A stretch of DNA of 5,511 bases from Bryobacterales bacterium. GTDB taxonomy: Bacteria; Acidobacteriota; Terriglobia; Bryobacterales; Bryobacteraceae. The stretch is from positions 1 through 5,511 of the forward strand of contig JANXQZ010000633.1 in the NCBI GenBank assembly GCA_025353235.1. Reading direction: 5' to 3'. This document shows, one piece after another, positions 1 through 5,511 of the stretch (position 1 is its first letter; each line of letters starts with the position of its first letter). Below the pieces are notes generated by a model. It worked only from the letters and a program-made list of their open reading frames with translations, made no database searches and was not told the DNA's origin. The translations under genes and the position numbers were made by a program.

Positions 1-2643
1 CATGGCGACGCATTCGAATATCTCCAGCTCAATACGCCTGGATTCACCACTTTCGCGGCGAACCCCTTTGTCGGGCTGCCCGCAGCCACTTACCGCCAAA
101 ATCAGTTCGGCGGCGGCATTGGCGGACCCATCCTAAAGAACAAGCTGTTCTTCTTTGGCGATGCCCAGTTGAACCGTCAGTCGCAGGGCGCTTCCCTTGT
201 TACCAGCGTACCGTCCGCTCTAAACCGCTCTGGCAATTTTAGCGATTGGCTCGCCTTTAACAAGAACAACCAGATCTACGATCCGACTACGGGCGATCCA
301 TTGACTGGCGTCGGCCGCGTGCCCTTCCCCAACAACATTATTCCAGCGAGCAAACTCAGCCCGCAGGCTCAGGCGATTCTGAAGTATTTCCCCTTTCCGA
401 ACACCCAACAGATTGCGGGTGCGCCTTTCGTCAACAACTATGCGGCTAACGGCGCCGTGGCTATCACGGGGAATGCATGGGATACGCGCGAAGACTATTA
501 CCTCAATCAGAAGAACACGATCTTCGGACGCTACAGCTACGCAGCCTTCACCGAGCAAGCGCCTGGAGCTTTCGGCCTAATCGCCGGCGGACCCGCCTTT
601 GGCAACTATGCAGGCGACTCGCAAGCTTTGAACCAGAGCTTGGCGATCGGGTGGACCAACACGATCAGTCCTACTCTGATCAATGAGTTCCGTTTCGGCT
701 TCATGAGGTATCACGTTTTGGATACGCCGAACGGTTTCGGAACCAGTCCTGCCGCCGATGCGGGTATTCCCGGGTTGAATCTCGACAAGACCTATACTTC
801 AGGTCTGCCGTACTTCAACATTTCTTCGGGTGGGCACGATGACTTCCATCTCGGTTACTCGTTGGGAGCGAATCAATGCAACTGTCCGCTCACACAGACC
901 GAGACTCAGTATCAGTTCATCGATAACGTGAGCAAGACGATTGGCAAGCACAGCTTCAAGGTCGGGGCCGATTTGCGTTATGCCGAAAACCTTCGGGTTC
1001 CGAGCGACAGCCACCGCGCTGGCGAACTCACCTTTAACGGCGGAGTAACCGGCGGTGTAGCTGCAGTTGGCCAACAACAATCGCAAGGCATTGGGCTAGC
1101 AACGTTCCTGTTGGGCAATGTGACCAACTTCGGTCGCTACGTCAGCACCAGCACGAATGCGCAGGAGCGGCAGAAGCGCTTCCTATGGTATGGGCAGGAC
1201 GAATGGCGTCCGACGGCGAAATGGACCATCACTCTCGGTTTGCGTTCGGAAATGATCTTCCCGGAAACCGTGAACGCACCGGGCAACGGCGCTACGTTGA
1301 ACCTGAACAACGGCCTCATGTATGTTTTTGGGGTAGGCGGCGTTTCTTCGCACGGCATCCAGACGATGAACTGGCATAATTTCGCGCCCCGAGCCGGGGT
1401 CGCGTATCAGCTAAGTCCTAAGACCGTAATCCGAGCCGGCTACGGCTGGGGCTACGATTTGGGGGTGTTTGGTTCTACCTTCGGCCACAACGTGACTCAG
1501 AACCCGCCAGTGTTGGCAAATCAGAGCGTTCAACCGCCCAACGGGTTTACTCCCGTGTTTACGCTCGCCACAGGGCCGCCCACTCTGGTGCCCCCCGTGG
1601 TAAGTTCAAACGGAACCTTTCCTCTTCCGGCGGGCATCAATCCTAAGTTCCGTCCCGCTACTGTGACATTGCCCACGACGTACATGTACAACGTGGCAGT
1701 TCAGCACCAGTTGACCACCAGGATTGCGGTTACGGGGGCTTATGTTGGCAATGCCAACCGGCACGGATTCATGGGGACCAGCAACACGATTAATCCCAAT
1801 GAAGCCGTCTTCGTTCCCGGAGCCTCCAATACGGATCTGAATCGGCCTTACTATAGGAAGTTCGGCTGGACAAACGACCTCTCCTATTACTGCGATTGCG
1901 CCAATGAGCATTACAACTCGTTCCAGGGCACGATTCATATCAATGCCTGGCAGGGTTGGACCATGCAGGGGAGTTACACCTACCAGCGTCAATTTGGCGA
2001 TGGCTGGGGTTATGACTCCAACTACTACTTCCTCTATGATCGAAAGGCCGGTCAGGGATACAGCAACACTCTGCCTCGCCAACAATGGACATTCGCGCAG
2101 ACCTACGATATTCCGTTCGGCAAGGGCAGGAAGTATGCAGCGAACATGAACCGCTTGACGGACGGGGCGCTGGGCGGCTGGACCATCAGCGGCATCACCA
2201 CCTACTACAGCGGTTTCCCGTTCTCACCCTCGCTCGAGAACTATGGAACCCAGGGTGGCCAGCCTAACCAGGGTCCGAACAACAGGCCCAATATCGGATC
2301 GGGAGATCCTTATAAAGGCGCACAGGGGAATCGTAACCAATTCTTCGTGGGCGGAATCGGCTCAACCTTCTTGATTCCAACTGCGAATTCATTTGGGAAC
2401 TATCCCATTAATACTCTATTCGGGCCGCATTTTATCCAGCAGGATCTCACTTTGGCGAAGACCTTCGCCATCACCGAACGGCTGGGCTTTACTTTGCGTA
2501 CGGATGCCCGAAACGTGTTTAACCACACCAACCTCGGGGGGCCGAACGGCGACGTGCAGAGCCCGAACGCCGGGCAAATCACGGGACTGGCCGGTGGCGC
2601 TTATATGCGCTCCCTGCAGTTCTCCGGAACAGTCAGGTTCTAA
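1..2643 (+). CDS. TonB-dependent receptor, Oar-like (N-terminus missing)
   Basis: The reading frame is open from the first base, so the gene begins left of the window; 880 C-terminal residues are visible, against roughly 1,000-1,200 for the family in Acidobacteriota. Near the visible N-terminus is the plug-domain signature RQNQFGGGIGGPILKNK followed by LFFFGD (about residues 36-58), typical of acidobacterial Oar-like receptors. The rest is rich in aromatic and polar residues in alternating patterns, as expected of a 22-strand outer-membrane beta-barrel. Near the end are the family-typical 'RTDARNVFNHTN' and 'SPNAGQITG' stretches, and the last strand ends in Phe, the usual barrel-assembly signal. 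The missing part should hold a signal peptide, a carboxypeptidase regulatory-like domain and the start of the plug. Such receptors use TonB-ExbBD energy to import, or sometimes export, substrates; the ligand cannot be read from the sequence. The only cysteines are two CxC pairs (residues 293/295 and 631/633). An intrinsic terminator follows the stop codon by about 25 bases. Confidence 0.93.
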   Translation, partial: HGDAFEYLQLNTPGFTTFAANPFVGLPAATYRQNQFGGGIGGPILKNKLFFFGDAQLNRQSQGASLVTSVPSALNRSGNFSDWLAFNKNNQIYDPTTGDPLTGVGRVPFPNNIIPASKLSPQAQAILKYFPFPNTQQIAGAPFVNNYAANGAVAITGNAWDTREDYYLNQKNTIFGRYSYAAFTEQAPGAFGLIAGGPAFGNYAGDSQALNQSLAIGWTNTISPTLINEFRFGFMRYHVLDTPNGFGTSPAADAGIPGLNLDKTYTSGLPYFNISSGGHDDFHLGYSLGANQCNCPLTQTETQYQFIDNVSKTIGKHSFKVGADLRYAENLRVPSDSHRAGELTFNGGVTGGVAAVGQQQSQGIGLATFLLGNVTNFGRYVSTSTNAQERQKRFLWYGQDEWRPTAKWTITLGLRSEMIFPETVNAPGNGATLNLNNGLMYVFGVGGVSSHGIQTMNWHNFAPRAGVAYQLSPKTVIRAGYGWGYDLGVFGSTFGHNVTQNPPVLANQSVQPPNGFTPVFTLATGPPTLVPPVVSSNGTFPLPAGINPKFRPATVTLPTTYMYNVAVQHQLTTRIAVTGAYVGNANRHGFMGTSNTINPNEAVFVPGASNTDLNRPYYRKFGWTNDLSYYCDCANEHYNSFQGTIHINAWQGWTMQGSYTYQRQFGDGWGYDSNYYFLYDRKAGQGYSNTLPRQQWTFAQTYDIPFGKGRKYAANMNRLTDGALGGWTISGITTYYSGFPFSPSLENYGTQGGQPNQGPNNRPNIGSGDPYKGAQGNRNQFFVGGIGSTFLIPTANSFGNYPINTLFGPHFIQQDLTLAKTFAITERLGFTLRTDARNVFNHTNLGGPNGDVQSPNAGQITGLAGGAYMRSLQFSGTVRF

Positions 2644-2650
2644 CCTCATC

Positions 2651-4594
2651 CTGACTGAAGTTCAACTTACAAGCCGACTGCAAGCAATTGCAGTCGGCTT
2701 GTTTATTTTGGGGCCTGGTCCGGTTCTCACTGCCGCTCAAGGGCCTATCACTTTCAATAAGCACATAGCGCCGATCCTGAATGAATACTGCGCGCCGTGT
2801 CACCGTCCGGGCGAGTCCGGCCCTTTCCCGCTGCTGACTTATCAAGACGCAAAGAAGCACGCGCGCCAGCTTGCGGTGGTTACCAAGAGCAGATACATGC
2901 CCCCGTGGCTTCCCGAGCCCGGATATGGCAAGTTCCAAGATGAGCGGCGGCTTTCGGACGCACAGATCGCTGTGCTTGAACGTTGGGTGACGGCAGGCGA
3001 GCCGCAGGGCGACCCAGCCGACATCCCGGCTCCCCCGAAATTTACCGAAGGCTGGCAACTGGGTCAGCCGGATCTCATCCTGACAATTGCTAAGCCTTTT
3101 GCACTTCGCGCGGACGGCGAGGACGTGTACCGCAACTTGATCTTCCCTGCCCGCCTTGATGGCTTCCATTACGTCAAGGCGATCGAGATCCGCGTCGGGA
3201 ATAACAAGCTCGTCCATCACGCCAATGTGCTGATCGACCGGGAGCATACCGCGCGAGCGCTGGACGGGCGCGACGGACAGCCTGGGTTTGCCGGCATGGA
3301 TCTTCAGATTGAATCGGAGAAGTTCGACCCGGACGGCCATTTCCTGTTCTGGAAGCCCGGCACGGTGCCGTTCGCCGAGCCAGATGGCATGGCGTGGCGC
3401 ATGGATGACGGAACCGACCTGGTTTTGAACATGCACCTGCAGCCTTCCGGGAAGAGCGAACTCGTCCAGCCTCGCATCGGGTTGTACTTCAGCGATAAGC
3501 CCCCATTGCTCCGCCCCATGCTGATTCAACTCGAGAACGATGGCGCCATCGATATTCCTCCCGGCGCGGCCAGCTTCCAAGTGTCCGACGATTTCACGTT
3601 GCCCGTCGATGTGCGGGTGCTGGGCGTGTACCCGCACGCTCACTACTTAGGCAAGGATTTGCAAGGGTTCGCCACTCTTCCAGACGGAACCAAGAAGCCG
3701 CTGATCTGGATCCGCCATTGGGACCAGAATTGGCAGGCCGTCTTCCGCTACCAGGATCCGATTTTCCTGCCGAAGGGGACGAAGCTATCGCTTCGCTACG
3801 AGTACGACAACTCCGACAACAACCAAGCGAACCCAAATCATCCTCCCAAGCGGGTGCTGGCAGGCAACCGAGCGGTGGATGAGATGGGCCACCTTTGGGT
3901 GCAGGTTCTGCCTGCTGTTACGGATGCGCAAGGTTCCGAATCCGCACGCCTGTCAATCCAGGAATCGCTTATGCGGAGCAAACTGGGGAAATCTCCGCAA
4001 GACTTTTCTGCCAACTACAATCTGGGTGCGGTCTTGGTTTCGAGGGGACGCTATCAAGATGCCGAGGTCTCGCTGCGAGCCGCTGTAAGGATCGATCCGG
4101 CCAACCCCACGGCGACCAATAGTTTGGGTGCTGCGTTGCAGGCGTTGGGACGTGTGGACGAGGCCGTGGCCTTGTTTCGCGAAAGTCTCAGGCTCCGTCC
4201 GGATTACCCCAGCGCCCACTATAATCTTGGGAACGCGCTACTCTCGCAAGGCCAGTTCGAACCGGCTATCGCGAACTTTCGGGAGATCCTGCGGGCTGAC
4301 CCGAAGGATGTGCCAGCGCTGGAAAAGCTGGTGACAGCTCTCAATGCTCAAGGGAATGAGTTCGCGCGAACAGGCAAGCTAACTGATGCTATGGAATGCT
4401 TTCGCGAGATTGTCGAGAGGAATCCCGACGATGCCGATGCGTATACGAATCTCGGCTCCGCCTATGCGATACGGGGCGATCTAGCGGAAGCGGCGCGGAA
4501 CTTCGAGCGAGCCTTGCAGATCGAACCAGGTCACGAGGTGGCGCGCAAAAATCTGGAGCGGGTTCGTCAGGATTTGCTGCGGCGCAAGAAGTGA
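2651..4594 (+). CDS. Secreted c-type cytochrome / type II copper monooxygenase-like / TPR fusion protein
   Basis: Residues are numbered from a tentative CTG start at 2651 (647 aa). Residues 1-30 look like a Sec signal peptide (one Arg, hydrophobic core IAVGLFIL, small residues TAAQ before the mature part). A single haem c motif CAPCH is at 47-51, with a likely axial Met at 83 in SRYMPPW. Residues about 150-430 resemble the two-domain copper type II, ascorbate-dependent monooxygenase fold (PHM/DBH class). All six ligand positions can be matched: His189-His190, His262 (NMHLQ), His329 and His331 (YPHAHYLG) and Met412 (DEMGH). Their spacings (72, 67 and 81 residues between groups) resemble those of peptidylglycine monooxygenase. 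Residues about 453-640 form four to five TPR units ending in the N-P-like turns typical of the repeat. The protein should be exported and act in the periplasm; substrate and reaction are unknown. The start is uncertain: no ATG or GTG lies in frame between the receptor stop and the haem motif, and no good ribosome binding site was found. The only other options are CTG 2678, TTG 2699 and TTG 2708. Confidence 0.9.
   Translation: MTEVQLTSRLQAIAVGLFILGPGPVLTAAQGPITFNKHIAPILNEYCAPCHRPGESGPFPLLTYQDAKKHARQLAVVTKSRYMPPWLPEPGYGKFQDERRLSDAQIAVLERWVTAGEPQGDPADIPAPPKFTEGWQLGQPDLILTIAKPFALRADGEDVYRNLIFPARLDGFHYVKAIEIRVGNNKLVHHANVLIDREHTARALDGRDGQPGFAGMDLQIESEKFDPDGHFLFWKPGTVPFAEPDGMAWRMDDGTDLVLNMHLQPSGKSELVQPRIGLYFSDKPPLLRPMLIQLENDGAIDIPPGAASFQVSDDFTLPVDVRVLGVYPHAHYLGKDLQGFATLPDGTKKPLIWIRHWDQNWQAVFRYQDPIFLPKGTKLSLRYEYDNSDNNQANPNHPPKRVLAGNRAVDEMGHLWVQVLPAVTDAQGSESARLSIQESLMRSKLGKSPQDFSANYNLGAVLVSRGRYQDAEVSLRAAVRIDPANPTATNSLGAALQALGRVDEAVALFRESLRLRPDYPSAHYNLGNALLSQGQFEPAIANFREILRADPKDVPALEKLVTALNAQGNEFARTGKLTDAMECFREIVERNPDDADAYTNLGSAYAIRGDLAEAARNFERALQIEPGHEVARKNLERVRQDLLRRKK
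2669..2709 (+). terminator. Intrinsic (Rho-independent) terminator after the receptor gene
   Basis: A perfect inverted repeat spans 2669-2702: left arm ACAAGCCGACTGCAA, loop GCAA, right arm TTGCAGTCGGCTTGT. This gives a 15-bp stem with a GNRA-type tetraloop. The right arm runs into TTTATTTT (2702-2709), a T-rich tail on the plus strand. It begins 25 bases after the receptor stop codon, the normal place for a terminator of that gene. It also lies inside the open frame that appears to encode the signal peptide of the next protein, so it either ends the receptor transcript before that gene or limits read-through into it. Confidence 0.85.
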
Positions 4595-4597
4595 AGA

Positions 4598-5143
4598 TCA
4601 GTACTCATCCAGCTGAACGAAGACCTCGTTCAGATCAACGCGAAATGTCTCTCCAGCGAGTTCGATATCGAAAGCTCGATCCTTCCTAAGACGCGATCCC
4701 TCTGCATCGATTTCCGTAACGGATCGATCTTTAGGATCAATCATCCAGACGTATCGCGTGCCTCGGTCGACGTATTCCCGGCAACGGGCAAGCAGGTCTA
4801 GGATCCTATCCTCGGGGGATTTAATCTCGATGGCGATCCACGGCGCCACGTTCAGAAATTTGACATCCTTGGCCACGCCGGCCGGCAACACGAGGATGTC
4901 TGGAATGCGATACCGAGTTCGCGCTCGAATCTCCGTTCGAAATTCGGAGAACGCCCTGAATTTCCTTCCATAGCGGGCCCGCAGCGTGCTGTTGAAATAC
5001 TCGATCAGTTCGCTCTGCAAAAAGCTATGCTGAAAATTGCCGAAGTTTCTCTCCACCAAACGGCCATCTACGTAATCCACGTCGGGTCGGTAAGACGTGT
5101 TCAAATATTCTTCGACGGACACCAGAGTATCGAGTTGAGTCAT
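4598..5143 (-). CDS. Uma2 family protein (DUF820, PD-(D/E)XK nuclease-like)
   Basis: This 181-residue protein has the usual length and order of Uma2 family members. An N-terminal 'VSVEEYL' and 'DVDYVDGRLVER' (residues 8-32) is followed by an amphipathic helix, 'RAFSEFRTEIR', 'RIPDILVLP' (Asp82), then 'WIAIEIKSPED' (Glu106-x-Lys108) and 'YVDRGTRYVWMIDPKDRSV'. Asp82 and Glu106-x-Lys108 are the PD...ExK residues expected of a PD-(D/E)XK nuclease fold; Glu67 or Glu71 could be the upstream acidic residue. The family is annotated as putative endonuclease, but a biological role is not firmly known, and members are often found in many dispersed copies per genome. An ATG six codons upstream (5161) is possible, but the chosen ATG has an AGGA 7 bases upstream whereas 5161 has none. 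The gene converges on the cytochrome/TPR gene with 3 bp between the stop codons. There is no obvious partner gene or antitoxin beside it. Confidence 0.88.
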   Translation of the reverse strand: MTQLDTLVSVEEYLNTSYRPDVDYVDGRLVERNFGNFQHSFLQSELIEYFNSTLRARYGRKFRAFSEFRTEIRARTRYRIPDILVLPAGVAKDVKFLNVAPWIAIEIKSPEDRILDLLARCREYVDRGTRYVWMIDPKDRSVTEIDAEGSRLRKDRAFDIELAGETFRVDLNEVFVQLDEY

Positions 5144-5150
5144 CGCGCAG

Positions 5151-5156
5151 TCCTGC
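5151..5156 (-). promoter_or_regulatory. Ribosome binding site deciding the Uma2 start
   Basis: On the minus strand GCAGGA ends 7 bases before the ATG at 5143. The alternative ATG at 5161 is preceded by AGTATTAGA with no purine-rich Shine-Dalgarno match, so the inner start is preferred and the protein would be 181 rather than 187 residues. Confidence 0.6.
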
Positions 5157-5272
5157 CCCATTCTAATACTTGGAACAGATCCGGTGTACTCGACGATGTT
5201 GCTTTCAGGCGACCGGGGTACTTGCAGTCGTGTTCATTGATCCCAGCAGTTTGTCTCACTACAGAGAACCTA

Positions 5273-5300
5273 AAGATACTGTGTGTCGGTAGTTAGTCAA
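5273..5300 (-). promoter_or_regulatory. Possible sigma-70-type promoter for the Uma2 gene
   Basis: Reading the minus strand, TTGACT (complement of 5295-5300, five of six matches to TTGACA) is followed after 16 bases by TATCTT (complement of 5273-5278, four of six to TATAAT). Transcription would begin around 5265 and leave a leader of about 120 bases before the Uma2 start. Acidobacterial promoter consensus is poorly defined and such matches occur by chance, so this is only a candidate. The -35 element directly abuts the repeated TGTCCGCTTT block at 5303. Confidence 0.3.
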
Positions 5301-5302
5301 GA

Positions 5303-5363
5303 TGTCCGCTTTTAATAATTAGTGATCTGTCCGCTTTACCATACAAAGTGCTGAGTCCAGTTT
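5303..5363. repeat. Short direct repeats TGTCCGCTTT at about 25-bp spacing
   Basis: TGTCCGCTTT occurs exactly at 5303-5312 and 5328-5337, a spacing of 25 bases. A degenerate copy AGTCCAGTTT (seven of ten matches) lies at 5354-5363, 26 bases further. Such regularly spaced motifs are seen at ends of some insertion sequences (for example the multiple terminal repeats of IS21-type elements) or as protein-binding iterons. No transposase gene is visible in the window, so the nature of the repeats is unresolved. Confidence 0.5.
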
Positions 5364-5393
5364 CCTAACCCGCCGAGGTGCGAGCAGGGGATA

Positions 5394-5420
5394 CACAAGG
5401 GGGCGGCAGCCCCTCTTGTG
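5394..5420. repeat. GC-rich hairpin (inverted repeat)
   Basis: CACAAG (5394-5399) pairs with CTTGTG (5415-5420) and GGGGC (5400-5404) with GCCCC (5409-5413), enclosing the loop GGCA with one unpaired T at 5414. This makes an 11-bp stem with a single bulge. It is followed by a run of six G (5420-5425), not T, so it is not a typical intrinsic terminator on the plus strand; no T tail is evident on the minus strand either. Confidence 0.6.
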
Positions 5421-5426
5421 GGGGGA

Positions 5427-5481
5427 GCCGGATGCATCGATGCGAGCCAGCGCTTTTGGCTGGCGCGCAGCGTGCTCCGGC
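5427..5481. repeat. Long imperfect hairpin
   Basis: GCCGGA (5427-5432) pairs with TCCGGC (5476-5481). Inside it GCA (5434-5436) pairs with TGC (5473-5475), TGCG (5441-5444) with CGCA (5466-5469), and GCCAGC (5446-5451) with GCTGGC (5459-5464) around the loop GCTTTTG. The result is a 55-base rod with small internal loops. The sequence GTGGGGGGA precedes it (5418-5426) and is repeated just after it (5482-5490). This may be structured RNA or part of a repeated or mobile element; it could not be matched to a known family by eye. Confidence 0.5.
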
Positions 5482-5511
5482 GTGGGGGGAACCCGCCCGC
5501 CCCGGCTTGCC

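Larger units (their letters stand above)
5162..5511. other. Region without a convincing gene
   Basis: About 350 bases right of the Uma2 gene contain no open frame with a plausible protein. The left part (to about 5340) is relatively AT-rich and holds the candidate promoter and the 25-bp-spaced repeats. From about 5370 the composition switches abruptly to very GC-rich DNA with two hairpins and a repeated GTGGGGGGA. Frames that stay open to the right edge encode only Pro/Gly/Arg/Ala-rich low-complexity sequence, as expected from GC-rich noncoding DNA. Confidence 0.6.

Noticed and set aside
169..171. TTG at 169 as the start of the receptor gene
   Set aside because: The frame is open from base 1, and the plug signature lies before 169, so the gene begins outside the window.
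2393..2650. Upstream extension of the cytochrome/copper gene to the ATG at 2393
   Set aside because: It would overlap the receptor gene by 250 bases, the extra residues look like an off-frame translation (Arg/Ser/Pro/Cys-rich), and a signal peptide would be buried about 100 residues inside the protein.
2633..3643. Minus-strand open frame of 336 codons opposite the cytochrome/copper gene
   Set aside because: It lies wholly antisense to a well-supported gene with clear haem and copper motifs, and its translation shows no recognisable domain; long antisense frames are common in GC-rich coding DNA.
4613..4633. 8-bp hairpin as a bidirectional terminator for the convergent genes
   Set aside because: The stem is perfect but neither strand has a following T run, so it is not supported as an intrinsic terminator; it is kept only as an observation.
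5027..5296. Plus-strand open frame of 89 codons over the start of the Uma2 gene
   Set aside because: Most of it is antisense to the Uma2 coding sequence and its translation has no recognisable features.
5303..5363. CRISPR array
   Set aside because: The repeated unit is only 10 bases with 15-base gaps and two exact copies, far below CRISPR repeat and spacer lengths.
5426..5482. Group II intron domain V or a tRNA in the GC-rich hairpin
   Set aside because: The rod is longer than domain V, lacks its GAAA loop and catalytic AGC triad at the expected place, and no cloverleaf or T-loop consensus is present.

Overview
This window looks like chromosomal DNA from an Acidobacteriota bacterium, probably near the Solibacter/Bryobacter type. 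The evidence is a very large Oar-like TonB-dependent receptor carrying the 'QNQFGG..GGPI.KNK.FFF' signature common in that phylum. It is followed by a c-type cytochrome fused to a copper monooxygenase-like fold and TPR repeats, another gene type frequent there, and by a Uma2-family nuclease-like protein. The phylum assignment is inference from gene types and moderately high GC; there is no rRNA or other phylogenetic marker.

Layout: (1) positions 1-2643, plus strand, hold the C-terminal 880 residues of an outer-membrane TonB-dependent receptor whose N-terminus lies left of the window. (2) Positions 2669-2709 form a near-ideal intrinsic terminator: a 15-bp perfect stem, a GCAA loop and a T-rich tail. 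(3) From about 2651 to 4594, plus strand, runs a secreted multidomain protein: signal peptide, CxxCH haem site, two-domain type II copper monooxygenase-like region with the complete ligand set, then TPR repeats. Its reading frame runs through the terminator and it has no ATG or GTG start. (4) Positions 4598-5143, minus strand, encode a Uma2 family protein, convergent with the previous gene and separated from it by only 3 bp between stop codons. (5) Positions 5144-5511 carry no convincing gene. The part nearest the Uma2 gene holds its ribosome binding site and a possible promoter. Further right are 25-bp-spaced copies of TGTCCGCTTT and then a GC-rich block with two strong hairpins, which may be the edge of a mobile or repeated element.

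The receptor would act in the outer membrane, taking up or binding an unknown ligand. The cytochrome/copper protein would be periplasmic or extracytoplasmic and could carry out redox chemistry on an unknown substrate. Their adjacency on one strand suggests a possible functional link, but the terminator between them argues for separate or read-through-controlled expression. The most unusual points are the terminator embedded in the signal-peptide region of the copper/haem protein, the complete copper ligand set in a haem-TPR fusion, the two CxC motifs that are the only cysteines in the visible receptor, and the unexplained structured block at the right edge.
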